In this document: positions 7,347-14,790 of the stretch, one piece after another
Position numbering within the stretch: position 1 is the first letter of the stretch
Layout of the letters: every line of letters starts with the position of its first letter
Assembly (NCBI RefSeq): GCF_031461075.1
Contig: NZ_JAVKPK010000033.1
Location: 1-39,444 of the forward strand
From: Methanosarcina baikalica
GTDB taxonomy: Archaea > Halobacteriota > Methanosarcinia > Methanosarcinales > Methanosarcinaceae
Reading direction: 5' to 3'
DNA length: 39,444 bases
The notes under the pieces: model-generated
Seen by the model: only the letters and a program-made list of their open reading frames with translations
What the model was told of the DNA's origin: nothing
Database searches by the model: none
Translations under genes and position numbers: made by a program

Positions 7347-8408
7347 TTGGAAAACTCCGTTGTATCGAAATTGTCATTTTTGGATCGTTATTTAACTTTA
7401 TGGATTTTTTTGGCTATGTTCGTCGGTGTAGCCCTGGGATTTGTTTATCCGGAATTTGCAGAATTTTTAAAGAGCCTATCTATTGGCACCACATCCATTC
7501 CAATTGCGATTGGTTTAATAGTTATGATGTATCCCCCACTTGCGCGGGTAAAATATGAAGAATTAGGCAAGGTGTTCAAGAATCGTAAGGTATTAGGCTT
7601 ATCCTTACTGCAAAATTGGGTCATTGGTCCGCTTCTGATGTTCGCTCTGGCGATTATATTTCTCAGGGAATATCCGGAATATATGGTAGGTATTATTCTG
7701 ATTGGATTGGCTAGGTGCATCGCCATGGTGATTGTCTGGAATAGCCTGGCAGGTGGGGATAATGAGTACGCTGCTGCTCTGGTTGCCTTCAATTCAATCT
7801 TTCAGGTAGTCTTTTACTCCATATTTGCCTACATCTTTATAACAGTGCTACCTGAATGGCTCGGACTGAGTGGCATGGAAATAAATGTATCTATGGGAGA
7901 GGTTGCCCGGAGTGTTGCTATTTACCTGGGGATCCCTTTTGCTGCTGGCTTTCTAACTCGCTACTTCTTGCGTCCAGCAAAGGGAGCCGAATGGTATGAT
8001 GGGACATTTGTTCCTAAATCCGGTCCGATTGCACTTTATGCCCTGTTGTTTACGATTATTGTCATGTTCTCTTTAAAAGGAGAATACATTGTTAGCTTGC
8101 CGTTAGATGTTGTAAGGATCGCAATTCCCCTCTTAATATATTTTGTGATTATGTTCAGCGTCTCCTTTTTTATCTCCATGAAATTGGGCATTAACTACGG
8201 ACAGACAACATCCCTTTCTTTTACCGCAGCCAGTAACAACTTCGAACTGGCAATTGCAGTGGCAGTAGCGGTTTTCGGCATCGATTCAGGGCAGGCATTT
8301 GCAGCTGTGGTAGGCCCTCTGATTGAAGTACCCGTGATGATCGGGCTTGTGAATGTCGCACTTTACTGGAGAAAAAAATATTTTACAAAAAGCTACGGTG
8401 CAGTTTGA
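7347..8408 (+). CDS. arsB: Arsenite efflux transporter, Acr3 (ArsB) family
   Basis: Exports arsenite across the cytoplasmic membrane using the proton gradient. About ten hydrophobic helices span the 353-residue protein. Family signatures are the N-terminal LDRYLTLWIFLAMFVGVALG, the region GTTSIPIAIGLIVMMYPPLA, the conserved cysteine in GLARCIAMVIVWN (Cys about 124) that is essential in studied Acr3 proteins, and the late TAASNNFELAIAVAVAVFG motif. I place the start at TTG 7347, 6 bases after a strong ribosome site (AGAGGTG); a GTG at 7338 lies inside that site and is unlikely. It is paired with the ArsR gene upstream; no arsenate reductase gene is adjacent. Identification is firm. Confidence 0.93.
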   Translation: MENSVVSKLSFLDRYLTLWIFLAMFVGVALGFVYPEFAEFLKSLSIGTTSIPIAIGLIVMMYPPLARVKYEELGKVFKNRKVLGLSLLQNWVIGPLLMFALAIIFLREYPEYMVGIILIGLARCIAMVIVWNSLAGGDNEYAAALVAFNSIFQVVFYSIFAYIFITVLPEWLGLSGMEINVSMGEVARSVAIYLGIPFAAGFLTRYFLRPAKGAEWYDGTFVPKSGPIALYALLFTIIVMFSLKGEYIVSLPLDVVRIAIPLLIYFVIMFSVSFFISMKLGINYGQTTSLSFTAASNNFELAIAVAVAVFGIDSGQAFAAVVGPLIEVPVMIGLVNVALYWRKKYFTKSYGAV

Positions 8409-8450
8409 GGATAATAACAAAACCCGACTCCAAAAAAGAATAATTGATGA

Positions 8451-8499
8451 CTTATGTAAATATACAATTGGTGCCTTATGCAAATATACAATTGTATAT
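8451..8499. repeat. Short direct repeat ending in a perfect palindrome
   Basis: cttatgtaaatatacaattg (8451-8470) is repeated as cttatgcaaatatacaattg (8475-8494). The second copy extends into the perfect 16-base palindrome ATATACAATTGTATAT (8484-8499). It lies in the gap between the Acr3 gene and the ankyrin gene and could be a regulator-binding site for the latter. The rest of the gap (8409-8622) shows nothing else. Confidence 0.5.
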
Positions 8500-8622
8500 G
8501 TTTCCTGAAGCTGAGTTATAATAAGTAATAGTTTTTTAATTCCTGTGTTTCAATCAAAAATGCAAAAATAGCCAGATTCTGGTACATAACACAATGTGTA
8601 AATATTTTAGGATGGAGTGGTG

Positions 8623-9540
8623 ATGGACTTTATATCTAATTTATTTGGTAAAGATAAAACCCATGAATTTTTAGACGCTTGCAGATTAGGACAGATCGAA
8701 AATGTAAAGGGATTCCTAAAAAGCAATAAAATTGATATAAATTCACAAGACGCATATGGTAAAACTGCTTTGATTTATGCGGCAGATATGGAGCATAAGG
8801 ATGTTATTGAGTTGCTTATTGAAGGCGGTGTCAATCTTAATATTCAAGATAAAAATGGCGACACTGCTCTGATTTGTGCGGCAAAGATAGGACGCGGGGA
8901 TATTGTTGAGTTGCTTATTAAAGGCGGTGCTAATCTAAATATTCAAGATAAAAATGGCGAGACTGCTTTGAAGTTTGCGGTAAAAATAGGATATAAGGAT
9001 ATTGTTGAGTTGCTTATTGAAGGCGGTGCCAATCCTGATATCCAGGACAAAAGCGGTAAGACTGCTTTGATTTGTGCGGCAGATCGGGGGCATAAGAATA
9101 TTGTAGAGTTGTTTATTACAGGTGGGGCTGATCTAAATATTCAAGACAACAATCGTAACACTGCTTTGAATGCCGCAGCTAAAAAGGGGCATAAAGATAT
9201 TGTTGAGTTGCTTCTTAAAGGCGGTGCCAATCCTGATATCCAGGACAAAAACGGTAAGACCGCTTTGATTCATGCGGCAGATAGGGGATTTAAGGATATT
9301 GTTAAGTTGCTTATTGAAAGTGGTGCCAATCTCAATATTCAAGATGAATACGGTCTTACTGCTTTGATGTTTTCGGCACAAACGAGGCGTAAGGATGTTG
9401 TTGAGTTGCTCATCAAAAGTGGCGCCGATCTTAATATTCAAGAAGAAAATGGCAACACTGCTTTGGAAATTGCGGCAGAAATGGAGTTTAAGGATATCGT
9501 TGAGTCGCTTATGAAAGATGGTGCCAGTTTCAGATCGTAA
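8623..9540 (+). CDS. Ankyrin-repeat protein
   Basis: A 305-residue protein made almost wholly of about nine ankyrin repeats of 33 residues. The first, degenerate, begins near THEFLDACRLGQIENVKGFL; the rest follow the pattern NGxTALIxAAxxGHKDIVEL plus LIxGGANLNIQDK. There is no signal peptide, membrane segment or catalytic domain, so it is probably a cytoplasmic protein-binding scaffold. The repeats are highly alike (also at DNA level), which suggests recent expansion or gene conversion. Of three clustered starts (GTG 8617, GTG 8620, ATG 8623) I choose the ATG, which sits 5 bases after GGAG. It is followed by a hairpin at 9559. It is not clearly in an operon. Partner unknown. Confidence 0.9.
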   Translation: MDFISNLFGKDKTHEFLDACRLGQIENVKGFLKSNKIDINSQDAYGKTALIYAADMEHKDVIELLIEGGVNLNIQDKNGDTALICAAKIGRGDIVELLIKGGANLNIQDKNGETALKFAVKIGYKDIVELLIEGGANPDIQDKSGKTALICAADRGHKNIVELFITGGADLNIQDNNRNTALNAAAKKGHKDIVELLLKGGANPDIQDKNGKTALIHAADRGFKDIVKLLIESGANLNIQDEYGLTALMFSAQTRRKDVVELLIKSGADLNIQEENGNTALEIAAEMEFKDIVESLMKDGASFRS

Positions 9541-9558
9541 TTTTATTTCAGTCAAATA

Positions 9559-9578
9559 CCTCGCAGCTTTCTGCGGGG
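9559..9578. terminator. Hairpin after the ankyrin gene
   Basis: CCTCGCAG-CTTT-CTGCGGGG forms an 8-bp stem with a 4-base loop 19 bases after the stop codon. It is preceded by gtcaaata, resembling the longer hairpin at 31070-31105 (tcgaataca...), so both may belong to one repeat family. No strong T-run follows. Confidence 0.45.
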
Positions 9579-9607
9579 ATGGAAACTTCCCCTAGAACCG
9601 TTAATGA

Positions 9608-9682
9608 TAATACGATTTATCAATTCCATTTTTTGTTTGTTACGTTTTTTTGTTTGACTTCTGCTCGAACTAAATCGTATTA
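9608..9682. repeat. 12-bp perfect inverted repeat pair
   Basis: TAATACGATTTA (9608-9619) and TAAATCGTATTA (9671-9682) are exact reverse complements, 51 bases apart, around a T-rich centre. This could be a tiny MITE or a long-range hairpin between the convergent ankyrin and YihY-type genes. Confidence 0.5.
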
Positions 9683-9813
9683 AGGTGTTATTGTTTTTAT
9701 GAAAATTGGTCCAAATATATACTTTTAATCATATGTTAGTGGATGACCGAAATAAGAGAAAAAGGAAAAACAAATTAAAAAAGACTCAAGTTCCTCTTCA
9801 TAGAGCAAGAATT

Positions 9814-10644
9814 TTAAGATTCAGAATAAACTTTTGTGAACTCTGCACCAATTGTAACCATAATTGTTGAATAATAGATCAGAAGAAACAATCCTGTAAT
9901 CGATCCTATTGCTCCATATATACTTATAGGGTCGCTGTACGTAAAATAAAGCGCTATGACATATTTGCCTATGGTGATAAGAATTACTGTTACTAGTGAC
10001 CCTACAAAAAGAGATTTTAAATTCAGCTTTATATTTGGAAGTACTCTATACAAAACCATAAAAAACAGCACGAGAATTAGAAAACTGGCTATAGAACCTG
10101 TATAATCTTCAACAACAGGTGAAAAAGGTAACAGTCCCTGGGAAAATCTTGAAACTGTATAGAGAATTCCTTCAACAATTATACTAATCATAAGCAATCC
10201 CCCCAAAAAAATAACTATAAGAAAATACTTAATTGTATCTCTTATATAATCTTTAATAGTATTGGACTCAGCAGGCTTAATGCCCCATGCTTTTTCAAGG
10301 AAATTCTTGAATTGCCTGAAAAAATTGCTAGCACTCCAGAGAAGTAGCACAAGACCTATTAATGCGCTTATCGAGAGGGAATCGATTTCCGGAATACGTT
10401 CGAAAAGTAAAACTATCATACTCTTCATCCCTTCATCAATGACTCCCTGCAAGTAATTGAGTATGGTGTCCTGGAGGCTTTTTGACCTCAAAAAAATACT
10501 GCCTACAGATACCGAAAATAAGAGGAGAGCAGGAAGGCTCAATACAAAATAAAATGCCAGTGCAGCGCTGTAAGTCATTGCATCATCTTCCAACCATTCC
10601 CTTATTGTTCTTGTAACTAGATTTCTTATGTACCTCCAGCTCAT
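9814..10644 (-). CDS. YihY/BrkB family integral membrane protein
   Basis: A 276-residue polytopic protein with about six transmembrane helices. Family signatures are EWLEDDAMTYSAALAFYFVL near the N-terminus, the segment LWSASNFFRQFKNFLEKAWG, and IYGAIGSITGLFLLIYYST near the C-terminus. The family was once annotated as ribonuclease BN, which is not supported; its role is unknown, probably transport or envelope related. I choose the ATG at 10644 because GGGGGAAAAT precedes it closely; the frame extends 14 codons further to 10686 without a ribosome site. It stands alone, convergent with the ankyrin gene. Confidence 0.9.
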   Translation of the reverse strand: MSWRYIRNLVTRTIREWLEDDAMTYSAALAFYFVLSLPALLLFSVSVGSIFLRSKSLQDTILNYLQGVIDEGMKSMIVLLFERIPEIDSLSISALIGLVLLLWSASNFFRQFKNFLEKAWGIKPAESNTIKDYIRDTIKYFLIVIFLGGLLMISIIVEGILYTVSRFSQGLLPFSPVVEDYTGSIASFLILVLFFMVLYRVLPNIKLNLKSLFVGSLVTVILITIGKYVIALYFTYSDPISIYGAIGSITGLFLLIYYSTIMVTIGAEFTKVYSES

Positions 10645-10901
10645 ATTTTCCCCCAATTTATAATATATTACACTTTTATTAAACACCTGTTATCAAATTC
10701 GGCCGGGTCTGTAAGTTATTGAAAACTGCGAGCATAAGAATCCCTTTACCTTTTCTTCAATCATGTGGGATTTATGCATTTTTTCTGAATCTATCAGTGA
10801 CTCACGGACACGACCTCAAAAGTTTACCTCAAGAATAAATCAAGAGTTGAAGCATTAACTATAATAATGGTTCTATACTTAATGATTTATTCTATTGCAG
10901 A

Positions 10902-11147
10902 ATCCCACTTTCCGCAGTAAATTTTCGTAAATTCATATTTTTACCGCTATCGATTTTCAATCAAACGTGGATTTATTGGACTTTTATGCAGTAGGTAAAA
11001 GCAACTATGTGGTGTATTTAGAGACCAAAAACGATATCATTCAATTTTCACCAAATGCCATTAAAAATCCAAATTATTTGCATCTGTTCCCAAAACGCTA
11101 TCAGGAAAAATATTGATTTTCAAAAAAATACTGCGGAATGTGGGAGA
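10902..11147. mobile_element. Insertion-sequence remnant with terminal inverted repeats
   Basis: The left end (10902-10926, atcccactttccgcagtaaa and on) and the right end (11123-11147, read inward cattctcccacattccgcag and on) are imperfect inverted repeats, about 22 of 25 bases matching around CCCAC-TTCCGCAGTA. Between them an open frame from about 10940 to 11116 encodes HIFTAIDFQSNVDLLDFYAV and ends in HLFPKRYQEKY, with no start codon. It stops 6 bases before the right repeat, as a transposase C-terminus would. I do not recognise the IS family. The flanking gaps (10645-10901 and 11148-11371) hold no supported gene. Confidence 0.5.
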
Positions 11148-11371
11148 ATGGAAGTTAAGGAAAAAATTAGAAGAGGAAAATGAAACGGTTCCAGATCAAA
11201 AAGGGAAACTAACAAAAAGACCCACTATGGGATAGATATTTTTAATTTCTAGGGGATTAAGGAACTTGGGACTCAGAAAGAAGGAAAAAAATAGAGTCCG
11301 AAATATGGAATATGGAAGAGATCCGCTGGAAAATATTGAGTCTCATGGGATAGAAATATGAAAATACTTAC

Positions 11372-11672
11372 CTATAAGTGCGTTAACCTGCCGAATGTAG
11401 GATCAACGTCCGTGTTGTACCCACAATCGCACCAAACTCTGGTTTCCTCATACACATTACACACGTTTACACTTTTGAATATATGAAGTTCGACCCAGTT
11501 ATCAGTTGCCCATGTATACCCAACTGCTTTTATTGAAGTGCCTGCCATTTGATTTACCACGTCAACATTTACAAGATAAAATTTGTCTTTGTTCCATTCA
11601 ATTGGAAGAGAACATATAACTGGAAGGTCGTCTCGCCCCGCTACGTTTTTTTAAGAAATCAAATATCTCCAT
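11372..11672 (-). pseudogene. Small gene of the 2H island, frameshifted at an A7 run
   Basis: Starting at the ATG at 11672 (GGGTGATT just upstream) the frame reads MEIFDFLKK and then goes out of frame after a run of seven A (11646-11652 on the plus strand). With six A it would continue as NVAGRDDLPVICSLPIEWNK, through an aromatic-rich segment (VGYTWATDNWVELHIF) and a CDC motif, to a stop at 11372: 99 residues in total. The downstream part is an uninterrupted frame with protein-like composition, so the disruption looks recent, or could be corrected by slippage on the A run, or be a sequencing error. No family recognised. It lies 4 bases after the Cys4 protein gene, so it is the last gene of that operon. 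Confidence 0.55.
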
Positions 11673-11676
11673 ACAA

Positions 11677-12141
11677 TCACCCAAGTATAACCCGTTTAAT
11701 CTTTTGAAATATCGACTCTTTCCTTTTTTGTTCGATAGACTGAACAATATCAGATTCGTATATTCTTTTATGACATTCAGCTAAGCTGGCATTATACTCA
11801 TCTATCCTGGCTTCTTCGATTTTACGTGCTTTCTCTCTCTTTTCTATAATTTTGACTTTTGGATCGTCGCATAGTTCGCACCACCCATTATCATAGCATC
11901 GTTCATGTTTAATAGGACAAATTGGCTTTTCTGGGTAGCTATCCTCCCAACGACTTTTTACAGCATCTGCTTGTTTATTCACTATTACAGATTCCGACTC
12001 AGTCAGTGATTTGGGTCTATCTTTTGCGACTTCACAGTACTCACAAACTGCCCCAAGTTTGAAGCACGGTTCTCGTGTAAGTACACACTCCTTAAATTTT
12101 TTATTATAATAGCATCTTTGAACACGTACATTGAATCTCAT
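11677..12141 (-). CDS. Cys-rich protein with duplicated Cys4 motif, 2H island
   Basis: A 154-residue basic protein of no family I recognise. It carries two copies of one putative zinc-binding motif: CVLTREPCFKLGAVCEYCE near residues 19-37 and CPIKHERCYDNGWCELCD near residues 75-92, that is C-x6-C-[FY]-x(4,5)-C-E-x-C-[ED]. A charged, probably coiled helix follows (KIIEKREKARKIEEARIDEY), and the protein ends in KESIFQKIKRVILG, strikingly like the tail of the 2H phosphoesterase encoded upstream (KETLIQKARRVLGI). Its ATG overlaps the stop codon of that gene by 4 bases (ATGA), so the two are translationally coupled. Likely nucleic-acid or protein binding; function unknown. Confidence 0.7.
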   Translation of the reverse strand: MRFNVRVQRCYYNKKFKECVLTREPCFKLGAVCEYCEVAKDRPKSLTESESVIVNKQADAVKSRWEDSYPEKPICPIKHERCYDNGWCELCDDPKVKIIEKREKARKIEEARIDEYNASLAECHKRIYESDIVQSIEQKRKESIFQKIKRVILG

Positions 12142-12785
12142 ATTCCAAGTACCCGCCTAGCTTTTTGTATAAGCGTTTCTTTCTGGTACATGATCTCATT
12201 CGTGCTTTTAGTATAATCAAGTGCGTTCCATGTCTGCTGCATAACAGACCAATTCAACGCTTCGTATCTGTTCAGTGACCTTCTCAGAAGAAGATCATAT
12301 TCTCGCAGTATGTGACCGTTCTTCAGCAAAGTCACTCTCATTACCACATGTTGAAATTTCATTTTTGGAACGTTGTATTTAATGGCGTTCAACTGCTGTT
12401 CTGGCACGTGGTTGGCGACAGTGGCATGAAACATGAATTCATTTTCAATTGCTGGAAATTCACAGCATGGTTTTAATGATTTGTATAGTGTCTTTCTAAA
12501 CGACCTAAGTTGTTGATTGGGAATTACATTAAGGTACACTACGCCAGTGCTTCTAAATGTCTTAACATCGTCTATCATATATGCTAGGTTTTTAAAGTTT
12601 GAACAGACCGATTCAAATGTTCTTATCACTAGATGCTCTGCCCTCGTATCGAATGGACCTATCAACGTTATGTGAGAAACATCAAGTGTTTTGATTTCAT
12701 ATATTAAGCACAGTTCATGTATTATATCTTTCATCTGTTTCTTAGCAGATCCAAACATTCTAATTTCTATTAAGTATGGCGGCAT
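12138..12785 (-). CDS. 2H phosphoesterase (LigT / 2'-5' RNA ligase-like)
   Basis: The protein has both histidine motifs of the 2H superfamily: HITLIGPF (His 38, Thr 40 from the chosen start) and HATVAN (His 120, Thr 122). These enzymes open cyclic phosphates or cleave 2'-5' linkages in RNA ends or in oligonucleotide second messengers. The frame has an ATG at 12809, but the ATG at 12785 follows GGTGATGGG closely and begins MPPYLIEIRMFGSAK, the expected first strand, so I prefer it (215 residues). The C-terminal ~35 residues extend beyond the catalytic fold and end in an amphipathic tail shared with the next protein. It sits in a four-gene minus-strand island, not beside RNA-repair or translation genes, so a specialised substrate is plausible. 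Fold confident, substrate unknown. Confidence 0.83.
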   Translation of the reverse strand: MPPYLIEIRMFGSAKKQMKDIIHELCLIYEIKTLDVSHITLIGPFDTRAEHLVIRTFESVCSNFKNLAYMIDDVKTFRSTGVVYLNVIPNQQLRSFRKTLYKSLKPCCEFPAIENEFMFHATVANHVPEQQLNAIKYNVPKMKFQHVVMRVTLLKNGHILREYDLLLRRSLNRYEALNWSVMQQTWNALDYTKSTNEIMYQKETLIQKARRVLGI

Positions 12786-12821
12786 ACCCATCACCAAAAA
12801 TACATTCATACGGTTTCGATT

Positions 12822-12918
12822 GGAAAGTAGGGAAAGACAGTGACCAGTCTGTGAAAGGGCGGGAATATGGGCAGAGTCACTGCCGAAAATGGCAAATGGT
12901 ATCAGTTAGGGAATTATT
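12822..12918. repeat. Dispersed repeat, family C, copy inside the 2H island
   Basis: Bases from tggaaagtagggaaagacag onward match 14503-14600 at roughly 70 percent over about 90 bases in the same orientation. An inverted pair CAGTGAC (12838-12844) / GTCACTG (12876-12882) lies inside. It fills the gap between the LemA-like gene and the 2H gene. Confidence 0.55.
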
Positions 12919-12922
12919 TGCT

Positions 12923-13795
12923 CTACTGTGGTTCGAGCTCCGACTTTTCACCGAATTCGAACTCAGTGGCTAATGCCTTTTTGACGAACCCGCTTTCAAT
13001 TTCAAGCTCTTTTTCAACCTTTGCTTTTATTTCCCTATAGTGAGATAGCGTTCTTTCAACTTGATCAATGCGATGTTTCAGGGTATCGATTCTCAACTCG
13101 GCTTTTTGCTGCTCGGTTAGTATTGAATACCACATTGATCCTTTAAACCTACACTGTCCAATCTCGGATCTACCATTATTAAGCAGGGTTTTATATGCAT
13201 CGTACTTACTCTCACACTTGATCAATTCAAGTTTAAATTGCTCAAAATAATCACGGAGGAGAGCAATGTTCTGCCTATACCGTGCTTTCTTCTGATTGAT
13301 CTCGGTTTCGATGGTTTTAATCAACTGGATATCGCTCTTTACCTCTACACTCGGGTACATCTCGACGTATTTCTTGACCTCTTCACGGGTGATGTTTATA
13401 TTATCAAGCGACGTCGAATAGTTTCCACTGACCGACTGAGTCGATTTATACATTTCCTGATGAATTCTCCACATGCGCTCGGAGTATGCCTGATCTTGTT
13501 GGATGTATTTGAAGACGTTTTCGTACAGTTTTTTACGCTTCACGTTCGTATCATGGATTTCTCCTCTGAATCTGGCAAGATCATTGTACCGGATAATAGT
13601 CTGAACGGAATCTTCACACGTCTCTAAGTAATGAGCCATGTTCATAAGAGCAACCCATGCGTTATCGATCTCAGTTTGCCACTTGTTACGAACGAAAATT
13701 GCATCGTTTTTACCGCTTAGCCTGCTCAATAATCCACCTTGTTTAATTTGGGGTGTCGTATTGAACTCCATTCTTGCATAGTGCCCTTTTGACAT
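12923..13795 (-). CDS. Helical LemA-like protein, first gene of the 2H island
   Basis: A 290-residue, almost entirely alpha-helical cytoplasmic protein. Two parts recall LemA: RNKWQTEIDNAWVALMNMAH near residues 36-56 (LemA N-terminal RNKVENAW-type helix) and MYPSVEVKSDIQLIKTIETE followed by INQKKARYRQNIALLRDYFE near 150-190 (LemA YP-LK-N--FL-LQ-E---TE--IA-ARR-YN pattern). The similarity is by eye and weak. The C-terminal third (KAELRIDTLKHRIDQVERTL and beyond) is coiled coil. No signal peptide or membrane helix is visible, unlike most LemA proteins. The ATG follows GGATGGAG by 4 bases. It heads the minus-strand island with the 2H phosphoesterase, the Cys4 protein and the frameshifted gene. 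Function unknown. Confidence 0.75.
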   Translation of the reverse strand: MSKGHYARMEFNTTPQIKQGGLLSRLSGKNDAIFVRNKWQTEIDNAWVALMNMAHYLETCEDSVQTIIRYNDLARFRGEIHDTNVKRKKLYENVFKYIQQDQAYSERMWRIHQEMYKSTQSVSGNYSTSLDNINITREEVKKYVEMYPSVEVKSDIQLIKTIETEINQKKARYRQNIALLRDYFEQFKLELIKCESKYDAYKTLLNNGRSEIGQCRFKGSMWYSILTEQQKAELRIDTLKHRIDQVERTLSHYREIKAKVEKELEIESGFVKKALATEFEFGEKSELEPQ

Positions 13796-14148
13796 TTACT
13801 CCATCCCCTCGTAACCACTTCGATTAATTTCTTCTGCATCTTATAAGGGTACTCTTGAATTTCCAAGCTGATCGTCATTTTGGATTTTATTACATTATTT
13901 CCCAATTCAAAATAGAAGGCAGTGTATCAAATTTGTTGTAAAATCGAAGTCAAGTTTTTGTGCACTGTGTGCAGTTTGGTTCTTCCAAGGCGGAATTTTC
14001 TGCCCAATAATTTCTTGAAATTTATGATTTTACAGAAAACGAACATGATATTCCTTGAGTAACATGCACAACTACATGAAAATGATTACAGATGGCAGCA
14101 TTTTCATGCTAAATTAGTCACACTGCCAAGAACGGTTTTCTCCCCGTA
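13796..14148. other. Island promoter region with possible Y1-transposase remnant
   Basis: On the minus strand around 14050-14100 one frame reads AAICNHFHVVVHV, resembling the HUH motif region of IS200/REP-type Y1 transposases (MPNHFHLLV), and then breaks. No complete element can be drawn. The sequence aatttaataca/ttataaga-like stretches nearer 13840 could serve as promoter for the island; nothing is decisive. Confidence 0.25.
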
Positions 14149-14319
14149 TTACGTTTTTAATTTTAACACATTTTCTGCAAAGTTGCGCCAACTGCGGATC
14201 TCAACTGATTGACACTTATGCTCCTCTGGGAGCCTACAGTCGACGCAAAAGCTTTCCCCGCAGTGATGGCACTTGAAAGCTAAAATCTTGATTTTTTCTC
14301 CACAATACGCACATTCCAT
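14149..14319 (-). CDS. AN1-type zinc-finger microprotein
   Basis: A 56-residue protein: MECAYCGEKIKILAFKCHHC, then GESFCVDCRLPEEHKC, then a basic tail. The spacing C-x2-C-x10-C-x2-C-x4-C-x2-C/R-xx-PE-x-H-x-C is that of the AN1 zinc finger (FKC-x2-C-x3-FC-x-xH/CR-PE-H-C), which binds two zinc ions. Archaeal AN1 proteins of this size are common and of unknown role; eukaryotic ones act in ubiquitin and stress pathways. The ATG follows GAGGG by 7 bases and an AT-rich, TATA-like stretch (aaatttataaag) lies about 50 bases upstream. It has its own promoter, upstream of the 2H island and on the same strand. Confidence 0.85.
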   Translation of the reverse strand: MECAYCGEKIKILAFKCHHCGESFCVDCRLPEEHKCQSVEIRSWRNFAENVLKLKT

Positions 14320-14502
14320 TAAATAACCCTCTATTACAAATAATACATAAACTTCTTTATAAATTTAACTGTCTTTTCATATATAGTTAAATTTAATCAT
14401 GAATTGAATGGTGTTATCTATTTTCTTCTAGTTTAGCATATACTGACTACAATATTGAGAAAAACCTTTGGTGGGCTTCTGCTTGTTCTCTTGTGGTCAA
14501 GA

Positions 14503-14600
14503 CAGGAAGTAGGGGAAAGATAGTGACCTCTGAAAAAAGGCGGGAAGATAAAAAGAGGATCACTGACGAAAGTGGGTATCGGTTCTCAGAATTTCCTATT
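14503..14600. repeat. Dispersed repeat, family C, second copy
   Basis: Homologous to 12822-12918 in direct orientation (shared aggaaagtagggraaga-agtgacc, ggcgggaa, tcactg-cgaaa). It is followed without a gap by a family A MITE fragment. The 14320-14999 gap contains only these repeats and the family B element. Confidence 0.55.
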
Positions 14601-14686
14601 CTTAATAATCAATCGAGTTTCTGATCTTGAAAAATAGTTTTGAAACTCTCATTGATTTAAGAATAAAATTGGTTTTGGGATGAGCT
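14601..14686. repeat. MITE family A, inverted partial copy
   Basis: The reverse complement of about 2776-2860 is closely matched here (tcaatcgagt, gaaactct, attgatttaagaataaaatt, ggttttgggatgagctc). Only the half with the left terminal repeat is present. Confidence 0.65.
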
Positions 14687-14790
14687 CTAGTTTCCTGGCA
14701 ACTTAATTATAGGGCATTAATATTTAAACTAGTCTTCATCCGTAGTCCCTTTCTTAATTAAGGTGACCCATAACTAAATTTCCTAGACAG

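Noticed and set aside
13726..13878. 50-codon minus-strand ORF (MTISLEIQEYPYKMQKKLIE...) overlapping the start of the LemA-like gene
   Set aside because: No ribosome site and a 70-base out-of-frame overlap with a well-initiated gene; a leader peptide cannot be excluded but is not supported.
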